A stretch of DNA of 64,000 nt from Vibrio pectenicida (GTDB taxonomy: Bacteria > Pseudomonadota > Gammaproteobacteria > Enterobacterales > Vibrionaceae). Every line of letters begins with the position of its first letter. The first letter of the stretch is position 1. Both the position numbers and the translations under genes were made by a program. The stretch lies in assembly GCA_024347015.1 (NCBI GenBank), contig AP024889.1:310001-374000 (forward strand), given 5' to 3'. Under the pieces are notes generated by a model that worked only from the letters and a program-made list of their open reading frames with translations, did no database searches and was not told the origin of the DNA. Positions 38,923 through 47,056 of this stretch are shown here, one piece after another.

Positions 38923-40575
38923 ATGTTGAAAAATATTAATCCAACGCAAACACCAGCCTGGAAAGCACTTACAGAGCACTTTGAGTCAGCACAAGATATG
39001 GACCTACAGGAGCTATTTGCTCAAGATGAGGCTCGATTTGAAAAATTCTCTGCTCGATTTGGTTCTGACATTCTTGTTGATTATTCGAAAAACTTAATCA
39101 ATGACGAAACTCTCAAGCATTTGTTCGCTTTGGCTAACCAGACTGAGCTTATGTCCTCTATTCAAGCTATGTTTGGTGGCCAAGCCATCAACCAAACGGA
39201 AGGGCGTGCTGTGTTACACACAGCGCTGCGTAACAGAAGTAACAAACCTGTTTTGGTTGATGGTGAAGACGTTATGCCTGCTGTCAATGCTGTGTTAGAC
39301 AAAATGAAATCATTCACTGAGCGTGTGATTGAAGGTGATTGGAAAGGGTACACAGGGAAAGCGATTACGGATATTGTCAATATTGGTATCGGTGGCTCAG
39401 ATCTTGGCCCCTATATGGTGACAGAAGCCTTGGCTCCATATAAAAACCATCTCAATCTCCATTTTGTATCGAACGTAGATGGTACTCATATTGTTGAAAC
39501 GCTAAAGCCTTTAAACCCTGAGACAACCTTGTTTTTGATTGCTTCTAAGACTTTTACCACTCAAGAGACCATGACCAATGCGCATACAGCTCGTGATTGG
39601 TTCCTTAATGTAGCAAGTGATGAGGCCCATGTTGCCAAGCATTTTGCTGCCTTGTCTACCAATGCAACGGCTGTTTCTGAGTTTGGTATCGATACTGACA
39701 ATATGTTTGAGTTTTGGGATTGGGTAGGTGGCCGGTATTCTTTATGGTCTGCAATTGGTCTATCAATTGCGCTTGCCGTTGGTTTTGACAATTTCGTTGC
39801 GCTTCTTGAAGGCGCACATGAAATGGACAATCATTTTTCCTCGACTGAACTAGAAAATAACCTCCCAGTTATTCTTGCTCTGATTGGCGTGTGGTACAAC
39901 AACTTTCATGGTGCTGAGTCAGAAGCAATTCTGCCTTATGATCAATATATGCATCGTTTTGCGGCCTATTTCCAGCAAGGTAATATGGAATCAAACGGTA
40001 AGTATGTTGATCGTGATGGACAAGCTGTGACATATCAAACCGGTCCTATTATTTGGGGTGAACCGGGTACTAATGGTCAGCATGCCTTCTATCAACTAAT
40101 CCACCAAGGTACTAAGCTCATCCCTTGTGATTTTATTGCGCCAGCGAAAAGTCATAACCCTGCTGGTGATCATCACCAGAAATTGATGTCAAATTTCTTT
40201 GCGCAAACTGAAGCGTTAGCGTTTGGTAAAAGTGAATCTGCTGTGAAGGAAGAATTTACCAAAGCTGGTAAGACTGAAAATCACATGGCAGATTTGGTTG
40301 CCTTTAGAGTATTTGAAGGCAACCGTCCGACCAATTCTATTTTGCTGAAAGAAATTACGCCGCGTACGCTAGGTAATCTTATCGCAATGTATGAACATAA
40401 GATCTTTGTTCAAGGTGTGATTTGGAATATCTTTAGTTTTGACCAGTGGGGAGTTGAGCTAGGTAAGCAACTTGCTAATCAAATTTTGCCTGAACTTGTA
40501 GGTGAATCCAAAGTCACCACTCACGATAGTTCAACTAATGGTTTAATCAATGCTTTCAAAGCCTTTAAAGCTTAA
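38923..40575 (+). CDS. pgi: Glucose-6-phosphate isomerase
   Basis: Interconverts glucose-6-phosphate and fructose-6-phosphate. At 550 residues it has the family length. [24 protein letters not shown] (phosphate loop), [12 protein letters not shown] and the C-terminal region with EHKIFVQG and [10 protein letters not shown] are intact. The 293-base upstream region contains an inverted repeat (TTGAGT, 38710-38715, with ACTCAA, 38735-38740) of unknown meaning. Confidence 0.98.
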   Translation: MLKNINPTQTPAWKALTEHFESAQDMDLQELFAQDEARFEKFSARFGSDILVDYSKNLINDETLKHLFALANQTELMSSIQAMFGGQAINQTEGRAVLHTALRNRSNKPVLVDGEDVMPAVNAVLDKMKSFTERVIEGDWKGYTGKAITDIVNIGIGGSDLGPYMVTEALAPYKNHLNLHFVSNVDGTHIVETLKPLNPETTLFLIASKTFTTQETMTNAHTARDWFLNVASDEAHVAKHFAALSTNATAVSEFGIDTDNMFEFWDWVGGRYSLWSAIGLSIALAVGFDNFVALLEGAHEMDNHFSSTELENNLPVILALIGVWYNNFHGAESEAILPYDQYMHRFAAYFQQGNMESNGKYVDRDGQAVTYQTGPIIWGEPGTNGQHAFYQLIHQGTKLIPCDFIAPAKSHNPAGDHHQKLMSNFFAQTEALAFGKSESAVKEEFTKAGKTENHMADLVAFRVFEGNRPTNSILLKEITPRTLGNLIAMYEHKIFVQGVIWNIFSFDQWGVELGKQLANQILPELVGESKVTTHDSSTNGLINAFKAFKA

Positions 40576-40630
40576 GGTTTGAGTTATTCTTGATGTCCTG
40601 AATGAAAAGTACCACCTAATCAATTGCTTA

Positions 40631-40661
40631 TAAAACGTCCGGTTATTTAGCTGGCGTTTTA
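40631..40661. terminator. Bidirectional terminator between pgi and TIGR03899 gene
   Basis: TAAAACG and CCGG (one bulged T) pair with CTGG and CGTTTTA, an 11-pair stem flanked by A and T runs suited to both convergent genes. Confidence 0.6.
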
Positions 40662-40683
40662 TAGTGTGCAGGTTGTTAGCTGA

Positions 40684-41580
40684 TTAGACGGTATGGTCAA
40701 TGCTGGCCTGAGTGTCAGTATGGGTTGCGAACTTTTGACCCAGCAAGGCGACTAATTGATCGTAATATTGCATATTTGGTTTGTTCCCCAGCAGTTTGCA
40801 TAGTTCATTACCTGTTGGGCTAAATCGATAATAAAGCAGACGAACCCCTTTAGTGTGTGCTTGAAGTGAAAGCTGCTTGCCTTGGTAGGCAAGTGGTAAA
40901 GGTGAGTCTAATTCAATTTCCCCTGATTCTAGTTCTGTGCCGTGCATTAAACCTAGCTCGAATAAAACCAATAGACTTGAATAAGGCAACTTAAAACTAC
41001 CCACATTGATGTTGCCTGTAATACTGCGTTTGCTAAAGCTAAAAATCCCCCCTTGAGCACGAAATCCTATCAGCAGTTTACGACTACTATCTCCACCAAA
41101 ACTACAGGCTAAGGAAGCGGCTCGTTGTAGAACTTGGGCTTCTTTGGGTGACATATCCTTGAGCGTTTTTAAGGCTTTCATGGAAGTAGAACCAGGATTG
41201 GTTACTTCACGTTTGAGCACTTGGGCCCAAAGACGTTGCATGGAAGGACTGTGTACTTCCTGAGCCATGTTGAAGAAGCGTTGTAGCCAGTCATGATCTG
41301 GGTCACTAGCTGTTTCATCTTTACATGATAGATGCGCCAGCTTAAGAATTTGCTCGAGATTTTTCTGTTGTAACTCTTTTTGCCGCCGCTCACGAATTAA
41401 GGCTCGCTCCAATGCGGTTTTTTCTGGAGAGTCTTTTTGCAGTAATGCATCTAGTCCATGAGATTGAGCAATGCTCAGGATGCGACTTGAGCTATCCTTG
41501 ATGTAATTAGGTTTCTTTTCATGTCGCGACTCAGCGCTTGGCTCATGATCGATAACCACAGGTTTTTGTTTCTCGGACAT
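40684..41580 (-). CDS. TIGR03899-like protein of unknown function
   Basis: A 298-residue soluble-looking protein with no signal peptide. The N-terminal third is polar and charged (helix with ALERALIRERRQKELQQKNLEQI); the middle has AQEVHSPSMQRLWAQVLKREV, reminiscent of the DUF2806 group, and the C-terminus holds mixed beta strands. I recognise it as the TIGR03899 type of Vibrio and relatives, without known function. ATG 41580 with AGG eight bases upstream is preferred over 26 further upstream codons. It converges on pgi. Confidence 0.7.
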   Translation of the reverse strand: MSEKQKPVVIDHEPSAESRHEKKPNYIKDSSSRILSIAQSHGLDALLQKDSPEKTALERALIRERRQKELQQKNLEQILKLAHLSCKDETASDPDHDWLQRFFNMAQEVHSPSMQRLWAQVLKREVTNPGSTSMKALKTLKDMSPKEAQVLQRAASLACSFGGDSSRKLLIGFRAQGGIFSFSKRSITGNINVGSFKLPYSSLLVLFELGLMHGTELESGEIELDSPLPLAYQGKQLSLQAHTKGVRLLYYRFSPTGNELCKLLGNKPNMQYYDQLVALLGQKFATHTDTQASIDHTV

Positions 41581-41727
41581 GTAAATACCTAGCAGAAATT
41601 GACATCTTTTAAATTTACCTCTTAACGGGCTGAGCCGCCAGAGAAACTCTGTGAGCAATCTTTGAAAATTGGCGCTATGCCAAATGATAATAACTTGTTA
41701 AAATTGTTGTAGATGCTTGGAGGGTTC

Positions 41728-41829
41728 ATGAGATTTTTAAATGATAATAGACTGAAAAAGCACCTGTCACTTACCTTATTATTCTTTGTTTATCTGGCAG
41801 TATTGGTTTATCTGTCTAGATATGTGTAA
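41728..41829 (+). CDS. Putative 33-residue single-pass membrane protein
   Basis: A short ORF encoding 33 residues. It starts MRFLNDNRLKKHL, then one hydrophobic helix (SLTLLFFVYLAVLVYL), then SRYV; the positive N-terminal side predicts an N-in, C-out topology. GGAGGG sits just before the ATG (spacing about 4), and TTGAAA (41662-41667) with GATAAT (41686-41691), 18 bases apart, makes a plausible promoter. It lies between two minus-strand genes. No family recognised. It was found by reading the gap, and translation is unproven. Confidence 0.5.
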   Translation: MRFLNDNRLKKHLSLTLLFFVYLAVLVYLSRYV

Positions 41830-41880
41830 AGAAAACGGATAGTTGACAGGTTACTTATTTGTTAATAAGTTTTAGACTTT

Positions 41881-42474
41881 TTAGTAGTCATCATATTCTT
41901 CAATGCTAGTGCCCTCCAACATGTAGCCTGTCTCAGCGAGATCGTGACTCATGCTCGCTGTTTTTAATTTCCCAACGACATAAATTACATCCCAAAGTTG
42001 CTGTACTGGAGCCCCTTTGGGGAATTTCACATAGACAATTTGATTTGGCGGCGGTGGTGGTACATGGATACATGCCCCAAAGTATGGGACGAGTAAGAAT
42101 TCAGTGACCTTATTCGCATCGCCTTCTAAGGGAATCACAAAACCCGGAATTTTGACCTTGCTGCCATTAAGATCTTGACGTACTTTGCCTGTCAATGATT
42201 GTTGGGCAGCTTTGCCTGAGTGATTAGCCATAGGCATACCTTGAGCGTCTAACTGGTTACGTTCACTTTTAGGAATCAAGTCTATCCAATCTAGCTTAAG
42301 GGTATCTTTTTTAGTTTTTACCTGAACATCTTTTTTCGGATTCTTGACTGTATTTTCGGTGGTAGTCTTTATTGCATTCTGTGTAGCATTTTTGGCAGTA
42401 TCTTCTTTAGCACTCACCAAGCCAGTGGCCAATGAGCCAATGGTAATAAAGAGCATGATTAATAGTTTTTTCAT
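41881..42474 (-). CDS. DUF3299 periplasmic protein of the zinc-type operon
   Basis: A 197-residue protein with a signal peptide (about 1-22), a Lys/Thr/Asn-rich linker (about 23-60) and a DUF3299 domain: LDWIDLIPKSER, VKIPGFVIPLEG, EFLLVPYFGACIHVPPPPPNQ. The conserved Cys-His pair in GACIHVPPPP suggests metal or haem contact, but the role is unknown. It follows an FtsX-type permease by two bases, last in an operon that begins at 45470. Confidence 0.8.
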   Translation of the reverse strand: MKKLLIMLFITIGSLATGLVSAKEDTAKNATQNAIKTTTENTVKNPKKDVQVKTKKDTLKLDWIDLIPKSERNQLDAQGMPMANHSGKAAQQSLTGKVRQDLNGSKVKIPGFVIPLEGDANKVTEFLLVPYFGACIHVPPPPPNQIVYVKFPKGAPVQQLWDVIYVVGKLKTASMSHDLAETGYMLEGTSIEEYDDY

Positions 42475-42476
42475 AT

Positions 42477-43736
42477 TTAAACTCGAATCGTCATTCCGTC
42501 ACTAAGTGACTGTTTATAAGCACGAAGTGCTGGTATGAAGCCTATCACTGTACCCGCTAATTGTACCGCCGCAAGTAGCTTCCACTCATAATGAGATAAG
42601 GCGACCATTTCAATGTTAATTCCGTAGTTCTGTTGAATAAGTGGCGCGATGATAGCTAATAGGGCATATAAGATAGCAACGCCGACAATCAGCCCAAGGA
42701 AGGTGAGTGTGCTGGCTTCGAGTACAAGTAACGATAATATGTGTCTTGGCCTTGCTCCCATTGCACGCAAAATCGCCATTTCACGGCGGCGTTCATGCAA
42801 GCTAGTTAGTAGGCTCGAAAGCATGCCAAGTAATCCTGCAATAACAACAAATACCGAAATAACCATTAATGCTTGCTCTGCAACTGACATCATTCCCCAT
42901 AATTCGTGCAATGCAACGCCTGGGAGAATTGCGCTAAGTGGTTCCTTGGGGTAAGTATTGATTTGACGCTGCAATGAAAAAGCTTGGATTTTAGAGTTAA
43001 GGCCTAATAGCATTGCAGTGATTTGCTTGGGCTGAAAGTTCTGACTCTCTAATTGCTCGGAACTCGGGGTGTTGCCGAGGTGTGCACCAGACTCCCAGCC
43101 TATATGTATCGCTTCAATTGCTTCAAGCGATACATGCACTGTTTTATCTACTGGAGTACCGGTTGGTGCAAGGATACCAACGACTTTGAAGGGCAGGTTA
43201 TCGTGACGACTGAATCCGACATCACCTATCCCGTGGGCAATAATGATATCACTTCCAATGTGGTAGCCTAATTTTTGGGCCACATCTGAACCGATGACGG
43301 TTTCAAATAATCCATTGAACTCTTTGCCCTTGGATATCACTAACGGATGTTTTTTCCCATAGCGATAGTGCTCGAAGTAACTGTGGTTGGTCCCCATAAC
43401 GCGGAACCCTTTATGTGAATCGCCTAAAGAAATTGGAATTGCCCATTTTACCGCGTTGTGATTGCTGAACTCTGTAAAACTTTTCCAATCGATATTATTG
43501 GTGGCATTGCCAATACGAAAGACAGAGTAAAGCAGTAAGTTGACCTGTCCCGAGCGACCGCCAACGATGAGATCCGTCCCTGAAATAGTATTAGCAAAGC
43601 TGTTTTTTGCTTGAGTGCGAACACGCTCGACTCCAAGTAACAAAATGACTGAGATAGCGACTGTCAAGATGGTTAACATCGCAGTGACCCTGCGATTGCG
43701 GACACTCTTCCAAGCAAGCATAAGTGTTGTGGTCAT
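42477..43736 (-). CDS. ABC transporter permease, FtsX/MacB type
   Basis: A 419-residue protein with the FtsX/LolC/MacB topology: one N-terminal membrane helix (about 18-36), a large periplasmic domain (about 40-290) and three C-terminal helices with RRREMAILRAMGARPRHI between them. Such permeases work as mechanotransmitters or lipoprotein extractors rather than classical importers. It overlaps its ATPase gene by four bases. With the ZrgA-like protein it resembles the Vibrio zrg zinc system. Confidence 0.85.
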   Translation of the reverse strand: MTTTLMLAWKSVRNRRVTAMLTILTVAISVILLLGVERVRTQAKNSFANTISGTDLIVGGRSGQVNLLLYSVFRIGNATNNIDWKSFTEFSNHNAVKWAIPISLGDSHKGFRVMGTNHSYFEHYRYGKKHPLVISKGKEFNGLFETVIGSDVAQKLGYHIGSDIIIAHGIGDVGFSRHDNLPFKVVGILAPTGTPVDKTVHVSLEAIEAIHIGWESGAHLGNTPSSEQLESQNFQPKQITAMLLGLNSKIQAFSLQRQINTYPKEPLSAILPGVALHELWGMMSVAEQALMVISVFVVIAGLLGMLSSLLTSLHERRREMAILRAMGARPRHILSLLVLEASTLTFLGLIVGVAILYALLAIIAPLIQQNYGINIEMVALSHYEWKLLAAVQLAGTVIGFIPALRAYKQSLSDGMTIRV

Positions 43737-44446
43737 GACTTTACTCCTGCTTGGTTAATTTGATTAAGGTTTAAGGTTCGATCGAACATGCTTTCCAAGG
43801 TTGGATCGTGGCTGACAAACAGCAAGCTTGATTGAGCTTGATTTATTTGACCAAGCAACAGCTCGATAAAGGCACTACGGTTGTCGTAGTCAAGTGAAGA
43901 AGTGGGCTCATCTGCAATGATTAATGCAGGTTTGCCAATTAATGCTCGTGCTGCCGCAACACGTTGCTGTTGACCGATACTTAATTCAACCACAGGTTTG
44001 TGCATTAGATGTTCTGGCAGGTGAAGTTTGTTTAGCAAATCTTTTGCTTCTTCGGTAAGTGTTTTTTCAAGCTTAGATCTGCGCAGTTTTGAAAACTGAC
44101 AAGGAAGAGTGACGTTTTCAATCACATTAAGGTAAGGAAGTAGATTAAATTGTTGAAAGATATATCCAATGTTATCGGCTCGGAATTTATCCCGTTCGCT
44201 ACCCAGCATCTGAGAGAGGTCTTTACCTAATACCTGTAGCTTTCCGGTATTTATTGTATGGATACCTGTTAGTAGCCCGAGCAAGGTTGATTTTCCACAA
44301 CCGCTAGGACCTTTGATAAACAGGTGCTCCCCTTTTAGGATAGATAAACTATCTAGGTTTAGTGTTGGTGTATTATTGCCTGGCCAAGTAAAAGTGACCT
44401 GATCCAACTCGACAACACCATTATTGGTATTTTTTATCATCGACAT
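43733..44446 (-). CDS. ABC transporter ATPase, LolD/MacB type
   Basis: A 237-residue ATPase. Walker A is GPSGCGKSTLL, the Q loop FQQFNLLPYL, the signature LSIGQQQRVAAARAL, Walker B LIIADEPTSSLD, and the H loop is SHD. The signature has LSIGQ rather than LSGGQ, as in some LolD-group proteins. It pairs with the FtsX-type permease, whose start it overlaps, and follows the ZrgA-like gene. Confidence 0.9.
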   Translation of the reverse strand: MSMIKNTNNGVVELDQVTFTWPGNNTPTLNLDSLSILKGEHLFIKGPSGCGKSTLLGLLTGIHTINTGKLQVLGKDLSQMLGSERDKFRADNIGYIFQQFNLLPYLNVIENVTLPCQFSKLRRSKLEKTLTEEAKDLLNKLHLPEHLMHKPVVELSIGQQQRVAAARALIGKPALIIADEPTSSLDYDNRSAFIELLLGQINQAQSSLLFVSHDPTLESMFDRTLNLNQINQAGVKS

Positions 44447-44495
44447 GACCTGAACAAAAAAGCCTGAAAGCTAGAACCTTCAGGCTAAAGAAAAC

Positions 44496-45107
44496 TTAAA
44501 GTGAAATTTTTGTATTACTTGGAGATAGCTTTAAAGCTGTCTGAACCTCGTCCATTATTAGATTAACACTTAATGATTTTGTCGCTGGGAAATGGGTGAA
44601 CCACTGTGTGTTGATCGAAGATAGGGCCTCTAAGTTCTTACATTGGTAATGATATTCGATGGTGAACTCACCGTGGCCACCTTTATGGTCATGATGATGC
44701 TCTTCGTGATCGTTTGCATGACCATCGTGACCATCGTGACCATCGTGACCATCGTGACCATCATGACCATTGTGTTCATTGTCGCTTAGGTTGTTTTCCA
44801 CTGATTGGTGCTTGACCTCACATCCTGCATCCGATGTGAGTGTAAATAGAGACATTGCGTTTTCTAAGCGTTTAATCGTTTGTTCAAGAGCCTGTTGCTG
44901 CTGCACATCTTTAGGGGCGTGTTCAAAGCCTAATACATCCGCCCCAGGAGCATTAATTTCCATGAGTAACTTATTACCTTCTTGGGCGATATTTAGCTTA
45001 ACGTGGCCATGTTGATGGGCTTCATGTTGGCGAAATTCTTCATTAGCCAACGCGGATGTACTTAAAGTAAGGCCAATAATTGCTGCGATTTTTGTTATTG
45101 AATACAT
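44496..45107 (-). CDS. zrgA: ZrgA-like histidine-rich periplasmic protein (DUF2796)
   Basis: A 203-residue protein with a signal peptide (about 1-21, ending ALA), an HQHGHVKLNIAQEG motif at the mature N-terminus and a central histidine-rich loop made of repeated Gly-His-Asp triplets followed by EEHHHDHKGGHGE, then a C-terminal YHYQC strand. This is the DUF2796/ZrgA layout; ZrgA is a zinc-regulated component of a Vibrio cholerae zinc-uptake system. It probably binds or ferries zinc. It is upstream of the ATPase and permease genes and downstream of a Zur-box candidate. Confidence 0.8.
   Translation of the reverse strand: MYSITKIAAIIGLTLSTSALANEEFRQHEAHQHGHVKLNIAQEGNKLLMEINAPGADVLGFEHAPKDVQQQQALEQTIKRLENAMSLFTLTSDAGCEVKHQSVENNLSDNEHNGHDGHDGHDGHDGHDGHANDHEEHHHDHKGGHGEFTIEYHYQCKNLEALSSINTQWFTHFPATKSLSVNLIMDEVQTALKLSPSNTKISL
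44720..44773. repeat. Six tandem 9-bp units in zrgA
   Basis: GACCATCGT is repeated from 44720, with the last two units varying (GACCATCAT, GACCATTGT). On the coding strand it encodes the Gly-His-Asp triplets. Slippage would change the number of histidines without shifting frame. Confidence 0.9.
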
Positions 45108-45167
45108 TGTGAATCCTAATCAATGGTCATTTAAACATGTTGTGATGTTTTTATAGCGATTTATGCT

Positions 45168-45470
45168 TCATTTAATTAGGTCTACGGGTGGTGAGCGAGC
45201 CAGATAGCCAAGCACAGTTCGTCTGTACAAATGGTAGCTTGAGCTAAAACCAAAAATGTCATTTATGGGGTTATCAACTAGGACGGTTTGGCTATGGCTA
45301 AAACCATGCTGTAAACATGAGAAAAGTTGACATTGATGGTCACTGTGTTGAGATACGTCGAATTGATACTGGTGGGTAATGTAAGCTAAACTCATCCATA
45401 GCATGAGCACGATGACAATAGCGACGAGTGTGCTTGAGTGTCTTATTCTTGATTGATGAGTGAGGGTCAT
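45168..45470 (-). CDS. Small membrane protein with Cys/His motif, first in Zur operon
   Basis: A 100-residue protein with one hydrophobic segment (about residues 14-32) followed by HSDHQCQLFSCLQHGFSHSQ, a cluster of four His and two Cys that could bind metal, and a C-terminal YRRTVLGYLARSPPVD. The layout recalls small DUF2607/DUF2946-type proteins, a resemblance I hold loosely. It is directly downstream of the Zur-box candidate and 60 bases upstream of the ZrgA-like gene, so it is probably part of the same zinc-response transcript. Confidence 0.65.
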   Translation of the reverse strand: MTLTHQSRIRHSSTLVAIVIVLMLWMSLAYITHQYQFDVSQHSDHQCQLFSCLQHGFSHSQTVLVDNPINDIFGFSSSYHLYRRTVLGYLARSPPVDLIK

Positions 45471-45495
45471 AGCACTTAATTCGACATAAAATAAC

Positions 45496-45512
45496 TTGTT
45501 ATGTTATAACAA
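45496..45512. promoter_or_regulatory. Zur-box candidate
   Basis: TTGTTATGTTATAACAA is a perfect 7-3-7 inverted repeat, matching the core of gammaproteobacterial Zur sites (TGTTATnnTATAACA type). It lies 26-42 bases upstream of the start at 45470, in promoter position for the zinc-type operon. Confidence 0.7.
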
Positions 45513-45543
45513 AACAAACAGAAGTGCTATGCTCAAATTAACC

Positions 45544-46092
45544 CTAAAGGTTATCTTTAATTAAAGCCAAAACTTGCTCAATCTCATCTTGAGCGAGGGT
45601 ACCTTCTTTAACAAAAAGAACCTTTCCTTGTTTATTCTGCACTATGATCGCAGACGATTCCTCCTTCAAATCCCAAGCTTTAGCTACCTCACCATCCTCA
45701 TCTAGCACCATAGAAGACCATGGGAAATCTTTTTTACTATCTTCTGCCGAAGACTTTACAAAAGAGCCCGTTCCCCAGATAGCGTCATCTTGATTAATGA
45801 TTGATGTAGTTTGATAACTATCCTGGGCAAACTTAGATGCTGTAATTGCAGTCATTAATGGTTGATTGAGTGCTTTTGAGCTACTGCGACCAGCGATGGC
45901 TTGTATGACTCTCACTTTACCCAACATATCTTGTGATGACCATTTTTGATAGGTTATATCATCACCTTTGACCATGATTTCACCGTAGCTAGCCACATCA
46001 ACAGCAGGCAATGGTTCATCTACGGTTAGGTTATGTGCTGAAGCTGAGAAAGTGCATACCATTGCCAAAGAAATCAGCGTTTTTGTTTTCAT
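45544..46092 (-). CDS. ytfJ: YtfJ family periplasmic protein
   Basis: A 182-residue protein with a signal peptide (about 1-19, ending ASA) and the thioredoxin-like fold typical of YtfJ: KVRVIQAIAGRSSSKALN, then ITASKFAQDSYQTTSIINQDDA and SAIIVQNKQGKVLFVKEG. It lacks the CxxC of true thioredoxins. Function unknown. It is downstream of msrA on the same strand. Confidence 0.88.
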   Translation of the reverse strand: MKTKTLISLAMVCTFSASAHNLTVDEPLPAVDVASYGEIMVKGDDITYQKWSSQDMLGKVRVIQAIAGRSSSKALNQPLMTAITASKFAQDSYQTTSIINQDDAIWGTGSFVKSSAEDSKKDFPWSSMVLDEDGEVAKAWDLKEESSAIIVQNKQGKVLFVKEGTLAQDEIEQVLALIKDNL

Positions 46093-46306
46093 TTAATTTA
46101 TCCTTCTTATAAGCGCATAAATTATATACTGAAAAATATTTAGTGGGAAAGTTACTAACCAGCTTAGAAAACTTTGTTGCATAATTGTGAGCTAAGCTGT
46201 TGTTGGTTCTATCACGTATTTGTTAATCAAACCTTGTGCATTCAAAGGTGGGGTGTCTTAAACGTTTTGCTGAGTGCTAGAGCCAGCCGCAAAGCTGGCT
46301 TATACA

Positions 46307-46936
46307 CTAGACGCTTGGCGGAAAGCAAACACCGGTACCATTGAGGCCACAATATCCATTGGGATTCTTGGCCAAATATTGTTGGTGATAGGTTTCGGCG
46401 TAATAGTATTTACCTACCTTTGAGATTTCAGTTGTGATATTTGCATCATTGTGCCCGAGTAATTCTTGATATTCTTTTTTGGATTCGATGGCATAACTGA
46501 GTTGTTGATCGCTGTATACATAAATAGCTGAACGGTACTGAGTTCCCATGTCGTTACCTTGGCGCATACCTTGAGTTGGATTGTGCTGTTCCCAAAAAAT
46601 TTGCAGTAATTGTTGAAGAGGAATTATATTTGGGTCAAAGACGACTCTAACGACTTCAGTATGGCCTGTTCGACCTGAGCATACTTCTTCGTATGTTGGA
46701 TTTGGTGTAAAGCCACCAGCGTATCCAACCGAGGTGGAGACAACCCCCTCTAGTTGCCAGAACAAGCGCTCAGCTCCCCAGAAACACCCCATAGCAAACA
46801 AAATCTCTTGGCAGTTTTTTGCAGGAGTTGCTGTGATGCTTGATTGATTAACAAAATGTTTATCTTCAACTTTAAGTGGCTGGGCACGACCGGGAAGAGC
46901 TTGCTGGGCTGTCACTTGAGTTTGTTTGTCGAGCAT
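46307..46936 (-). CDS. msrA: Peptide methionine sulfoxide reductase MsrA
   Basis: Repairs methionine-S-sulfoxide in proteins. The 209-residue form starts at the ATG with AAGGAG upstream; seven further upstream codons are rejected. The catalytic Cys is C51 in GCFWGAE; DPNIIPLQQLL and GTQYRSAIY are conserved, and resolving cysteines lie in the tail GYCGLNGTGVCFP. A hairpin (AGCCAGC/GCTGGCT, 46281-46300) follows the stop without a U tract. It is divergent from tamA. Confidence 0.95.
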   Translation of the reverse strand: MLDKQTQVTAQQALPGRAQPLKVEDKHFVNQSSITATPAKNCQEILFAMGCFWGAERLFWQLEGVVSTSVGYAGGFTPNPTYEEVCSGRTGHTEVVRVVFDPNIIPLQQLLQIFWEQHNPTQGMRQGNDMGTQYRSAIYVYSDQQLSYAIESKKEYQELLGHNDANITTEISKVGKYYYAETYHQQYLAKNPNGYCGLNGTGVCFPPSV

Positions 46937-47056
46937 GATGAATCTCCTTATTAGCAATATTCTTGGGAGTAGACCGTTTAATTGACTGTTTTCGTACAGA
47001 CATCTTTTTTGAGTGGCGTTATTATTCCGTTAATACATTTAGGCCATTAATAGACC

